Assembly: GCA_019694755.1 (NCBI GenBank)
Contig: JAIBBI010000048.1
Coordinates: 1-32,680 of the forward strand
DNA: 32,680 nucleotides
Direction: 5' to 3'
From: Gemmataceae bacterium
Lineage (GTDB): Bacteria; Planctomycetota; Planctomycetia; Gemmatales; Gemmataceae
In this document: piece by piece, positions 17,207 through 24,943 of the stretch
Position numbering within the stretch: position 1 is the first letter of the stretch
Layout of the letters: each line of letters opens with the position of its first letter
Notes under the pieces: model-generated
What the model saw: only the letters and a program-made list of their open reading frames with translations
Told to the model about the DNA's origin: nothing
The model's database searches: none
Made by a program: the position numbers and the translations under genes

Positions 17207-18931
17207 TCAGCCCTTGAACTGGGTGCCGAACTCCGCGAGGCATGCCCGCAGCGATGCGTCGAGGTCCTTGGAGAACTTCTTTTCTTCGACCAGCTTGTTG
17301 CGGACTTCCGGCTTCTGTTCCTTCATGAAGTTGAGGAACTGCTCCTGCCAGGCCGGCACGGACTTGACCGGGACTTTGTCGAGGAACCCGTTGGAACCCG
17401 CGAACAGGACCAGGACCTGGTCGATCACGTTCATGGGGCTGAAGGCCGGCTGCTTGAGCAGCTCGACCATCCGGTAGCCGCGATCGAGCTGTTGCTGGCT
17501 CGCCTTGTCGAGTTCGGTACCGAGTTGAGCGAAAGCCTCGAGTGACCGGAAGGCCGCGAGATCGAGTCGGAGGCTGCCGGCCACCTGCTTCATCGCACCG
17601 ATCTGGGCATTGCCGCCCACGCGGGACACGCTGATACCGACGTCGACGGCCGGGCGGACGCCGGCGAAGAACAAGTCAGGCTGAAGGTAAATCTGGCCGT
17701 CGGTGATCGAGATCACGTTGGTCGGGATATAGGCGGACACTTCGCCTTCGAGGGTTTCAATGATCGGCAGGGCCGTCAGCGATCCGCCCGAGTTCCACAC
17801 CTTGGCGATCTTGAGCTGGGTGTTCGTGATCTTCTTGCCGAGTTCGACGATGTCACGCTCGGCCTGTTCCTTGCCCTTGGGCCCGAGGTAGCTCTTGCAC
17901 TTGCCGCCAGACTTGCGCGGCTCAGTCGTGTGGTCTGCATCGTTGACGCCCCAATCGTCGGTGACCTGATCACCATCCTTGACGTTGGCGGGCACGATCA
18001 CCCAGCGGTCGGCACAGCGGGCCGAGCGCTCAAGCAGGCGGGAGTGGCAGTAGAAGATATCGCCGGGGTATGCCTCGCGGCCGGGAGGCCGCCGCATCAG
18101 CAGCGAAAGCTGGCGGTATGCCGAGGCCTGCTTGGTCAAGTCGTCGTACACGCACAGCGTGTCGCGACCCTGCTCATACATGAAGTACTCGGCCATTGCC
18201 GTGCCGGCGTAAGGCGCGATGTACTGCAGCGGGGCGGCGGCGGAAGCGGAAGCGACGACCACGATGGTGTAGTCCATCGCGCCGTACTTGCGGAGGTTTT
18301 CGACGATCTGCGCGACGGTCGATTCCTTTTGACCGATTGCGACGTAGACGCAAATCACCCGTTCGGACTTCTGATTCAGAATCGTGTCGATGGCGATCGT
18401 CGACTTGCCGGTCTTGCGGTCGCCGATGATTAGCTCGCGCTGGCCCCGGCCGACGGGCGTCATGGCGTCGATGGCTTTAATGCCGGTCTGCAACGGCGTC
18501 TTGACGGGTTGACGTTCTACGACGCCGGGGGCGATCGATTCGAGCGGCCGCACTTTGTCGCTAACGATCGGGCCCTTGCCGTCGAGCGGGTTACCCAGCG
18601 GGTCAACGACCCGGCCGATCATCGCGTCGCCGACCGGCACGCTAAGCAGTTCGCCGGTCGTGCGGACCTCGTCGCCTTCCTCGATGGAAAGGTAGTCGCC
18701 GAGAATGATGATACCGACGGAGCTTTCTTCGAGGTTGAAGGCCAGGCCCCGCACGCCCGCACGGGTGAACTCGACGAGTTCGCCCGACATGACACTGGAG
18801 AGCCCGTAGACTCGCGCGATACCGTCGCCCACTTCGAGGACCTTACCGACCTCGTGGGATTCGACCTTGTCGCGATACGATTCAATCTCAGACTTGAGGA
18901 CTGAGACTATCTCGTCGGCGTTGAATTTCAT
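17207..18931 (-). CDS. atpA: F-type ATP synthase alpha subunit with an extra insert
   Basis: A 574-residue alpha subunit, about 65 residues longer than usual. The P-loop GDRKTGKS is at residues 171-178, the noncatalytic site is intact, and [17 protein letters not shown] and the C-terminal helices are clear. The extra length lies in residues about 306-381, between SRLLERSAR and [12 protein letters not shown], where other bacteria have about 18 residues. The insert is charged and has two Cys (306 and 345). The start [13 protein letters not shown] matches the family N-terminus, which places it 44 bases inside atpH. A frameshift artefact is unlikely because the frame is continuous and the flanks are well conserved. 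Confidence 0.95.
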   Translation of the reverse strand: MKFNADEIVSVLKSEIESYRDKVESHEVGKVLEVGDGIARVYGLSSVMSGELVEFTRAGVRGLAFNLEESSVGIIILGDYLSIEEGDEVRTTGELLSVPVGDAMIGRVVDPLGNPLDGKGPIVSDKVRPLESIAPGVVERQPVKTPLQTGIKAIDAMTPVGRGQRELIIGDRKTGKSTIAIDTILNQKSERVICVYVAIGQKESTVAQIVENLRKYGAMDYTIVVVASASAAAPLQYIAPYAGTAMAEYFMYEQGRDTLCVYDDLTKQASAYRQLSLLMRRPPGREAYPGDIFYCHSRLLERSARCADRWVIVPANVKDGDQVTDDWGVNDADHTTEPRKSGGKCKSYLGPKGKEQAERDIVELGKKITNTQLKIAKVWNSGGSLTALPIIETLEGEVSAYIPTNVISITDGQIYLQPDLFFAGVRPAVDVGISVSRVGGNAQIGAMKQVAGSLRLDLAAFRSLEAFAQLGTELDKASQQQLDRGYRMVELLKQPAFSPMNVIDQVLVLFAGSNGFLDKVPVKSVPAWQEQFLNFMKEQKPEVRNKLVEEKKFSKDLDASLRACLAEFGTQFKG

Positions 18932-19544
18932 GCGTGCTTCTCTCGATCATTTGTTTCATCAGGGCGTCGAGCCGGCCCCGGACGCTGAGATCCAGCATCC
19001 GGTCGCTGACCTGGAGCCGCAAGCCGCCCAGCAGTTCGGGCTCGATGACCTCGACGAGGACGGGGTTCAGGTGGAACCGAGTCTCTGCCAGGTTCTTGAC
19101 GGCCGTGCGTTGTTCGTCGGTCAGGGGTGCGGCCGACTTCACGAGGACACGCACGCGCTTGTGGAACTCGTCCCGCAATGCACGATATTGTGCCGCCACC
19201 GGCCGCAGAAGTTCGAGCCGCCCGTGTTTATTCAGGACGAGCAGAAAGTTCAGGAAAAGCTTGTCAGTCTTGTTCTGGAAGACGGCGATCAATGCCGCTT
19301 CGAGTTTGGCAACCGGAATCAGGCCGCCGGTGAGCAGCGACGCGACATCCGATTGGGTCGGGGCCTGGACCAGCGGGTTTCCCACCAGTGTGTCAAACGA
19401 CTCCTGAAAGTCGTCGACCTTGTTGACCGGAATGGCCGCCTCGAGAAGCGCCTTGGCATACACGCGGGCAATCCGCAGGGCGTCCACGTCGAAAACCGAC
19501 GGGGCGCGGGTGGGATCCAGATCGTGAATGTCCTTGTGGTGCAT
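18888..19544 (-). CDS. atpH: F-type ATP synthase delta subunit
   Basis: A 218-residue delta (OSCP) subunit that links F1 to the b stalk. The N-terminal helical domain starts at [16 protein letters not shown] and the C-terminal part holds the signature [21 protein letters not shown]. An extra N-terminal tail of about 20 residues and a basic C-terminal tail of about 17 residues, the part overlapping atpA by 44 bases, are not usual. ATG 19544 shares one base with the atpF stop (TGATG). A GTG three bases earlier (19547) would give a four-base overlap. Confidence 0.9.
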   Translation of the reverse strand: MHHKDIHDLDPTRAPSVFDVDALRIARVYAKALLEAAIPVNKVDDFQESFDTLVGNPLVQAPTQSDVASLLTGGLIPVAKLEAALIAVFQNKTDKLFLNFLLVLNKHGRLELLRPVAAQYRALRDEFHKRVRVLVKSAAPLTDEQRTAVKNLAETRFHLNPVLVEVIEPELLGGLRLQVSDRMLDLSVRGRLDALMKQMIERSTHEIQRRRDSLSPQV

Positions 19545-20305
19545 CACGCGTTCACTTTGCGGATTTCTTCGATCGCTTCGTCAATCAGCCGCCGGTGCTG
19601 AGCCCCGTCTACCTCGCGGCGGATGGCAATGGCCGAAGCCTTGGTGGCGAGATCCGCCGCCTTGGTCCAGAGGCTTTGCATGGCTTGATCGGTCTCGAGC
19701 TTGATCTCCCGGCGGAGCCGTTCACGCTCTTCGGCGATCTGGGCCATGTTGTCGGCCTTGATTTGTTCGGCCGTCGCGATCGCGTCACGCTTGCCTTCGT
19801 CGATCATGGCTTTGACCTTGCCGGCCGCCTCCGCTCGCTCGCGTTCGAGATCCGCCATCAACGTCCGGGCTTCAACGCGGGCCTTTTCAGCCTCGTCGAG
19901 TGCGCTGCGGATGTTCTTCTCGCGATTCTGCAAGCCCGCGATCATCTTCGGCCAGGCCACCCGGCCGAGAACAAACATGAGGGCGAGGAAAATTGCGAGC
20001 GACCAGATGCCGAGGTCGAAGCGGAGTGACGCCATCTTTCCGATCGTCGGGGCGGACTTGTTCACGACTTCGTGAGCATGCCCTTCTTCGATCATGTGAT
20101 GGAATTCCGCCTTGTCCTTCTCGTTGGCCAGGTCATAGACCCGGGTCGAGAGTTTGCCGTCGGCACCGTGGCCGGTGACCTCGTACTTCGGCGGAGGACC
20201 GTGCGCGTGCCCCTTCTCGTCGCCGCCGGACTTGGGGTCGCTCGAAGCGACACCGAAACCGGTAGCCAGGAAAAGGACGGCCAGTGATAGTCGTAAATAG
20301 TGCAT
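19544..20305 (-). CDS. atpF: F-type ATP synthase b subunit with signal peptide and His-rich extension
   Basis: A 253-residue b subunit, about 95 residues longer than the usual form. The normal part starts with the membrane span at residues 98-118 (LGIWSLAIFLALMFVLGRVAW), continues with the RNV-like LQNREKNIRSALDEAEKAR helix and a long charged dimerisation helix to the end. Before the span is a predicted signal peptide (residues 1-20) and a hydrophilic stretch (about 22-95) containing seven His (33, 35, 46, 69, 70, 76, 78). The extension should lie outside the cytoplasm. ATG 20305 follows GAGGG. Metal binding is a possibility, not shown. Confidence 0.9.
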   Translation of the reverse strand: MHYLRLSLAVLFLATGFGVASSDPKSGGDEKGHAHGPPPKYEVTGHGADGKLSTRVYDLANEKDKAEFHHMIEEGHAHEVVNKSAPTIGKMASLRFDLGIWSLAIFLALMFVLGRVAWPKMIAGLQNREKNIRSALDEAEKARVEARTLMADLERERAEAAGKVKAMIDEGKRDAIATAEQIKADNMAQIAEERERLRREIKLETDQAMQSLWTKAADLATKASAIAIRREVDGAQHRRLIDEAIEEIRKVNA

Positions 20306-20372
20306 GTGCAGGCCCTCAGAGGCCCGCCCGCGGTGAACCGCGAGCGAGTCGCCGCCGGGTAAACCGGGTTAA

Positions 20373-20681
20373 TTACCGGCCGAAGAACAGGACCAGCAGG
20401 CAGACGAGCAGACCGAAAAACGTGGCACCTTCGAGAAGGGCGGCCACGGTGATCATGCTGCCGGAGACCTTGTCGGCCACTTCCGGTTGACGGGCCATGC
20501 TCTCGAGGGCGGCCGAGCCGATCTTGCCGAAGCCGTAGCCGGCGCCGAGGAGGGCAATTGCCGCACCCAGGCCCGCACCCATCGAACTGCCGGAGAACGG
20601 AGCAACTTCCGCGGCGAAGCTCATCGGAGCAGCCGCGAGGAGGCAGGCAAAAGCAAACAGCGCCAGGCGGGTCATCTTCAT
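20373..20681 (-). CDS. atpE: F-type ATP synthase c subunit (with signal peptide)
   Basis: A 102-residue c subunit. A signal peptide (residues 1-23, SFA-A cleavage) precedes the two-helix hairpin. The loop ARQPE is at residues 63-67, and the ion-carrying carboxylate is Glu84 in ALLEGATFFG. The Na-type signature is absent: by alignment around ARQPE the Gln of helix 1 is Phe51, and the residue after Glu84 is Gly not Ser/Thr. Proton coupling is therefore inferred. A strong AAGGGGAT ribosome site fits the high copy number of c in the ring. Confidence 0.93.
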   Translation of the reverse strand: MKMTRLALFAFACLLAAAPMSFAAEVAPFSGSSMGAGLGAAIALLGAGYGFGKIGSAALESMARQPEVADKVSGSMITVAALLEGATFFGLLVCLLVLFFGR

Positions 20682-20745
20682 TACTCAATCCCCTTCATGC
20701 CGGTCGTGGTGTGTGTGATCATCTGCGGGCGAGCTTGGGTATTTT

Positions 20746-20766
20746 ATTGCGAGTCATACTCGCAAT
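20746..20766. promoter_or_regulatory. 9-bp perfect hairpin in the atpB-atpE gap
   Basis: The arms 20746-20754 and 20758-20766 (ATTGCGAGT / ACTCGCAAT) enclose a 3-base loop. The site is in the AT-rich 97-base gap between atpB and atpE, 65 bases ahead of atpE. There is no T-tract after the stem in the operon direction, so it is more likely an mRNA processing or stability element than a terminator. Confidence 0.5.
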
Positions 20767-20778
20767 TATCTCTATGAG

Positions 20779-21582
20779 TTAATGGGCCGGATGCAAGGCT
20801 GAGCCCATGAACAGCGCCGTCAGGTAAGTGAACACGAAAGCCTGCAGAAACGCGACGAAGATCTCCAGCAGGCTAAGCGCGACGATCAGCAGCGAACTGC
20901 CAACTCCGATTGGCCAGAATAGAAACCAATCAGTGTTTTTCGCGAGGACGATGAACGACAATATGAACGCAAGTACCATGTGACCCGCAAACATATTGGC
21001 AAATAACCGGACAGACAGGACGAAGGCCTTAATGAAGTGGCCGAGGATTTCGATGCCGAAGATCAGGCCGCCGATCAGGTAGTTCAAAGGCTTTGGCGCG
21101 TCGATGTGCGGGAAGTGGTGGCCGATGTAATGGCCGATTCCCTGCTTCATTACGGCCGAGCCGTGGATGGCGAAAAAGGCTACGATTGCCAGCGTCCCTG
21201 TGACGGCAAGGCTGGCCGTCGCCGACCCGCAAAACGGAATCATCCCGAGCAGATTGTTGAACAGAATGTACAGGAACAGGGTCCAGAAGAACGGCACGTA
21301 AGTATCGCAATCGTGTTCGCCAATCGTTGGTTTGACGACCCGCTCGCGAATGAAAGTGAGAAGCGATTCAAAGCAGTTGTTCCAGATTCCCTTAGGCGGT
21401 GCGCCGCTGGCCATCTGGCGAGAAAGCGGCACGAAGATCAGAATGATCAAGCCTGCCGCTAATAATTGCAAAATAATGAACTTGCTCAGTCCATACGGGA
21501 TGTTGGCAAACATGTGCTGAGTTTCAAAAAACTCCCACACTTTGGAGTCGACGACGTGGTCGAATGCGTCCGCCAAAAGCAT
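20779..21582 (-). CDS. atpB: F-type ATP synthase a subunit
   Basis: A 267-residue a subunit forming the proton half-channels next to the c ring. The essential arginine is Arg192 in LSVRLFANMFAGHM, and several further membrane spans are present. A histidine (His201) sits where the E. coli subunit has Glu219, a common substitution. The open frame extends about 50 codons upstream, but that part reads through the preceding gene. ATG 21582 with AAGGGA upstream was chosen. Second half ends with EIFVAFLQAFVFTYLTALF, the conserved final helix. Confidence 0.94.
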   Translation of the reverse strand: MLLADAFDHVVDSKVWEFFETQHMFANIPYGLSKFIILQLLAAGLIILIFVPLSRQMASGAPPKGIWNNCFESLLTFIRERVVKPTIGEHDCDTYVPFFWTLFLYILFNNLLGMIPFCGSATASLAVTGTLAIVAFFAIHGSAVMKQGIGHYIGHHFPHIDAPKPLNYLIGGLIFGIEILGHFIKAFVLSVRLFANMFAGHMVLAFILSFIVLAKNTDWFLFWPIGVGSSLLIVALSLLEIFVAFLQAFVFTYLTALFMGSALHPAH

Positions 21583-21596
21583 CTCGAATCCCTTGG

Positions 21597-21953
21597 CTAA
21601 GTCGGCGGAATGGCGCTGTGCACTATGACCAGGAGGGCAACCTGGTAAAAGACCAATAGAGCCGGCCAGAAGCCGACGCTGAGCTGGTCCCCGGCTATCA
21701 GCGCAGTGCAGGCTGCGGCCCCGAGAGTCCACCCGAGGCGCGGCACCACGCCGACCATGAAAGCCATCCGATTCCGGTTCGCAGGAGTTTTACGAAGCCT
21801 GACTTTTTCGGCAACCCGCCCGAAGACGATCGGCCCGCCGGCAACCACCCAGGCCAGAACACCCGATTTCGCCCCGCGAACGCCGTCGCTCTCGGCCAGG
21901 ATCGCTACGGCCAGCGCCCCGACAGCTGGGTAAATCCAGCGGTTTACCTTCAC
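21597..21953 (-). CDS. AtpI-like small membrane protein of the ATP synthase operon
   Basis: A 118-residue protein with about four membrane spans, encoded where atpI is usual: between atpZ and atpB. It shows no strong motif I can recognise; the size, topology and position suggest an AtpI-type accessory protein helping c-ring assembly or ion supply. The start is GTG 21953, overlapping the upstream stop by four bases (GTGA). The next gene, atpB, starts 14 bases after its stop. Assignment rests mainly on context. Confidence 0.65.
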   Translation of the reverse strand: MKVNRWIYPAVGALAVAILAESDGVRGAKSGVLAWVVAGGPIVFGRVAEKVRLRKTPANRNRMAFMVGVVPRLGWTLGAAACTALIAGDQLSVGFWPALLVFYQVALLVIVHSAIPPT

Positions 21954-22156
21954 GGCTGGCGAGGTTTATTGAGCCGGATCAGGTGCAGAATACCGGCGGT
22001 CAGACCGAGGGCGACGCCGATCACAGTGCAACCTGGGAGAATGCCGAGCCAAACATCGAGGCCGAGCCCGACGGCAATCGGCAGCGTCATTTCCGTGCCG
22101 ATGGCAGAATAGGCCATCAGCCGGGAAACCGTCCGGTTGTAGTCGTCGCCAGGCAT
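21950..22156 (-). CDS. atpZ: AtpZ/AtpI-family small membrane protein
   Basis: A 68-residue protein that opens the ATP synthase operon. It has two membrane spans with the pattern typical of AtpZ: the LPIAVGLGLDVWLGILPG block, then VIGVALGLTAGILHLIRL. AtpZ assists F0 assembly and may act in Mg or Ca transport. ATG 22156 has no clear Shine-Dalgarno. Its stop overlaps the GTG of the next gene. I see no convincing promoter in the 160 bases upstream on the minus strand. Confidence 0.8.
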   Translation of the reverse strand: MPGDDYNRTVSRLMAYSAIGTEMTLPIAVGLGLDVWLGILPGCTVIGVALGLTAGILHLIRLNKPRQP

Positions 22157-22720
22157 GGTGAATGGAAGTATATGGACATCGAGTCAGACTGCGACTCACG
22201 GGTGCAGCACTGATTTTCAAAGCGCCTGGCTGAGCGCATTCTCCCTGGGTCCTGAGGTGTTCCAGATCCTCCGATCTACCCTGAAAAACCGGAGCAATCC
22301 CTAGGACCGGTAATGTCTAATGGGTGAGCGAGGCGGCGACCGGACCGATTGTCGCCCGGGCAACTCCAATTGACTTTGGGGACCCGATTTTTTAAGATAA
22401 AGTCCACGGAGAGGCTGTAACTCCTGATCCCATTTTCTTTTGGGACGCGGGTCGGCGAAGCGTGGAATCACCCTTCGCCAGTCAGCCTGCCCGGCACGGT
22501 CCGCCAAGACTCGCCAAGGAAGCCACCCGAGAAATCGGATTCCGCTTCCCTTCATCATGGTGATCGGCGTATCGTATGACGAAGTCCTTTCCCTCGGGAA
22601 AGGCGATCGCTGTACTCCTCTCCGCACGGATTGCCGAGAGATTCGATCCACGGATGGCCACCGCGTCTCAGTCCCGGCCCATCCCCGGATACCCATCCGG
22701 GTCACGGAGTGGTCGAAAAG
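22157..22720. other. 564-base noncoding gap between divergent operons
   Basis: This region lies between atpZ (minus) and the DUF4912 gene (plus). It holds a candidate promoter on the plus strand (22370-22398), a CCTTTCCC/GGGAAAGG inverted repeat (22586-22603), and a small open frame (22557-22724) that overlaps the next ATG. No RNA gene or atp promoter was recognised. Confidence 0.5.
22370..22398 (+). promoter_or_regulatory. Candidate promoter for the DUF4912 gene
   Basis: TTGACT (22370-22375) and TAAGAT (22393-22398) are separated by 17 bases. The match is 5 of 6 and 4 of 6. Transcription would begin near 22405, giving a leader of about 315 bases before ATG 22721. Pattern only. Confidence 0.45.
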
Positions 22721-23908
22721 ATGACCAGTGAACAACTCGCCGCCTGCTCGAAGAAGAAGTTGGAAGCCCTCGCCAAGCGCGGGGGCATCGCGGGCTGGAA
22801 AGCCATGCGAAAAGAAGAACTCGTCGTCGCCCTCGTCCGCCTTCAGAATCGCAGTCGCAATTCCGAGCCGATTCCTGCGGCGAATGGCAAGCACGCCAAG
22901 GTGACGCCGGCCAAACCGGTTGCCGTGAAGGCTAAGCCCGCTGCACCCAAGGCGATGCCCCAGAAGACTGCCGCCCGGGACACTTCCAGTTCCCCCTCCA
23001 GTGCGTCGTTGCTCGAACAGCGGGTGGAGCGCAGCAAGTACGAGACCGGTGCGAAAGACAGTGCCAACACCGCGCCGGCCCTTCCGCAGGGGTATCAGAA
23101 AGATCGCATCGTCGTCATGGTGCGCGATCCCTATTGGTTGCATGCCTACTGGGAAATGACTCACCAGTCGATCGAGCGGGCGGAGGCCGCGCTCGGGCAG
23201 GACTGGCACGGCGCCAAGCACATTCTCCGACTGCTCGACGTAACGGCGAACGAGACTACCAGCACGGCTGAGCGAACGGTTCGCGATATTGAAGTCCAAC
23301 CGGGTTGCAGTAACTGGTATGTCGAAGTCAAGGACCCGCCGAAGTCCTATCGCATCGACGTGGGCTATGTCTCCAAGCGCGGCCAGTTCTACGCGGTCAC
23401 GCGGTCCAACGTCGTGAACACCCCCCGGCCGAATGCCAGCGATACGATTGACGAGAACTGGGCCGAGATCGACGTGAAGTCAGCCGACAAGATCTTTGCG
23501 ATGTCGACGGGCTACGACCCGGCCAACGCCCCAAGCAGCTTGGAACTCAAAGAGTTGTTTGAGGAACGGCTCCGTCGGCCGATGGCCGCGGCGCCGCTTT
23601 CCAGCGTCGGCCTGGCGAGCAACTCCGCGGATCGATCGCGGGCTTTCTGGTTCCAACTCGACGCGGAGTTGATCGTGTACGGTGCGACCGAACCGAACGC
23701 GCGAGTCACGCTTCAGGGTGAGCCGGTCAAGCTCCGGCCAGACGGAACCTTCACGATGCGTTTCAGCTTGCCGGACGGCCGACAGATCATCCCGGCAGTT
23801 GCAAGCTCAGCCGACGGAATTGAAGAACGTACAATCGTCCTCGCCGTTGAACGCAACACCAAGCAGCTTGAGCCGTTGCTGCACAGTCCCGGCGACGAGG
23901 ACGAGTAA
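22721..23908 (+). CDS. DUF4912 protein with N-terminal Rho-N/SAP-like domain
   Basis: A 395-residue protein. Residues 1-42 (LAACSKKKLEALAKRGG then MRKEELVVALVRL) look like a Rho-N/SAP-type nucleic-acid-binding fold. A Lys/Ala/Pro-rich linker follows (about 43-120). The DUF4912 domain begins at about residue 128 with DRIVVMVRDPYWLHAYWEM, and continues through the YRIDVGY block. A late segment with FQLDAELIVYGATEPNARV is a second beta-rich module. DUF4912 has no proven function. The open frame extends 30 codons upstream, but ATG 22721 begins the domain; GGAG is 12 bases ahead. An intrinsic terminator follows immediately. Confidence 0.85.
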   Translation: MTSEQLAACSKKKLEALAKRGGIAGWKAMRKEELVVALVRLQNRSRNSEPIPAANGKHAKVTPAKPVAVKAKPAAPKAMPQKTAARDTSSSPSSASLLEQRVERSKYETGAKDSANTAPALPQGYQKDRIVVMVRDPYWLHAYWEMTHQSIERAEAALGQDWHGAKHILRLLDVTANETTSTAERTVRDIEVQPGCSNWYVEVKDPPKSYRIDVGYVSKRGQFYAVTRSNVVNTPRPNASDTIDENWAEIDVKSADKIFAMSTGYDPANAPSSLELKELFEERLRRPMAAAPLSSVGLASNSADRSRAFWFQLDAELIVYGATEPNARVTLQGEPVKLRPDGTFTMRFSLPDGRQIIPAVASSADGIEERTIVLAVERNTKQLEPLLHSPGDEDE

Positions 23909-23934
23909 TCATTCCCCTGCCCTGAAAACCTACC

Positions 23935-23967
23935 AGCCCGCCGGCCCCAAACCGCGCGGGCTTTTTT
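23935..23967 (+). terminator. Intrinsic terminator after the DUF4912 gene
   Basis: Stem AGCCCGC (23935-23941) with GCGGGCT (23956-23962) and a 14-base loop, followed by a run of six T (23962-23967). The T-run ends two bases before the ATG of the next gene at 23969, so the site may also affect that gene's expression. Confidence 0.75.
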
Positions 23968-23968
23968 C

Positions 23969-24943
23969 ATGTCCCGCGATTCTGCTTTCCTCCGGTACTC
24001 GACGCGGGCCATGGCCACGCAATTCGAGGTCGTTGTTCCGTGGGGTACGCCTCGTGCCGCGGAGTCGGCAGAGGCCGCGTTTGCACGGATCGCCGGGCTG
24101 GAAGCGCAACTCTCCGTATACCGCGACACCAGCGAAGTCAGTCGTCTGAATCGGATCGGGTTCCAAATGCCCGTCCCGGTGGAGGCGAGGCTTTTTGCAC
24201 TGCTTCAACAATGTTCATCGATCAGCAAAGCGACTGCGGGAGCATTCGATATCACTTCGGGGCCGCTGACCAAGGCTTGGGGCTTTTACCGCCGGCAGGG
24301 GCGTGTTCCCACGGTCGAGGAGTTGGAAGAAGCGCGGTCGGGCGTCGGGATGGAAAAAGTCCAACTCGATGCGGCGACGAACCGCGTCCGGCTTTTGCAC
24401 CCGACAACGGAAGTCAATTTCGGGAGCATCGGGAAGGGCTATGCGCTGGACGAGGCATCCCGGATGCTCAACGAGACCCCTGCCCTGCTTCACGGCGGCA
24501 CAAGTTCGATCTTGGCGACTGGGCGCGTTGCCGAGCCTTGGGTCGTAGGGATCCGCCATCCGTCCCGCCCATGTCGACTGGGGCAGCTATTGCTGTCCGA
24601 CCGGGCCATGGCATCGTCCGGGGCGACCCATCAGAGATTTGTCTATAATGGAGTTACTCTGGGGCATGTGATCGACCCGAGAACAGGTTGGCCCGCCCGC
24701 GGGGTCGCCTTGGCAGTGGCCGTCGCCCCAACTGCGGCGGAAGCCGACGCGCTTTCGACCGCTTTCTATGTGCTGGGGGAACCAGGAACCCGCGAATTCT
24801 GCGACCGCCGCCCCGATATCGGCGCGATCCTTCTGGATGACGCTGACGACGCAAAACCCCTGCTCATCAACATTGCCCCGGATACGTGGACGGCGGATGA
24901 CACGGAACTGATTGAAGCCGGTACTCCTTGGATCTGCGAATGA
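23969..24943 (+). CDS. apbE: FAD:protein FMN transferase (ApbE-like)
   Basis: A 324-residue ApbE-family enzyme, which attaches FMN covalently to Ser/Thr of partner proteins. Visible landmarks: MATQFEVVVPWG near the start, SIGKGYALDEASRML (about residue 152), the HVIDPRTGWPARG block, and ADALSTAFYVLG near the end, whose Asp binds Mg. No signal peptide or lipobox is seen, unlike the usual exported ApbE. ATG 23969 sits right against the terminator T-run with no ribosome site; the start at 24011 is inside the domain. Its stop overlaps the DoxX-like gene (ATGA). Confidence 0.88.
   Translation: MSRDSAFLRYSTRAMATQFEVVVPWGTPRAAESAEAAFARIAGLEAQLSVYRDTSEVSRLNRIGFQMPVPVEARLFALLQQCSSISKATAGAFDITSGPLTKAWGFYRRQGRVPTVEELEEARSGVGMEKVQLDAATNRVRLLHPTTEVNFGSIGKGYALDEASRMLNETPALLHGGTSSILATGRVAEPWVVGIRHPSRPCRLGQLLLSDRAMASSGATHQRFVYNGVTLGHVIDPRTGWPARGVALAVAVAPTAAEADALSTAFYVLGEPGTREFCDRRPDIGAILLDDADDAKPLLINIAPDTWTADDTELIEAGTPWICE

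Noticed and set aside
17789-18016. The atpA insert as an intein or frameshift
   Set aside because: It is too short for an intein, has no splice-junction motifs, and the reading frame is continuous with conserved flanks.
22301-23299. A 332-codon minus-strand open frame opposite the DUF4912 gene
   Set aside because: It is antisense to a well-supported domain protein, is Arg/Gly-rich without motifs, and reads across the leader. It is a shadow of high-GC coding.
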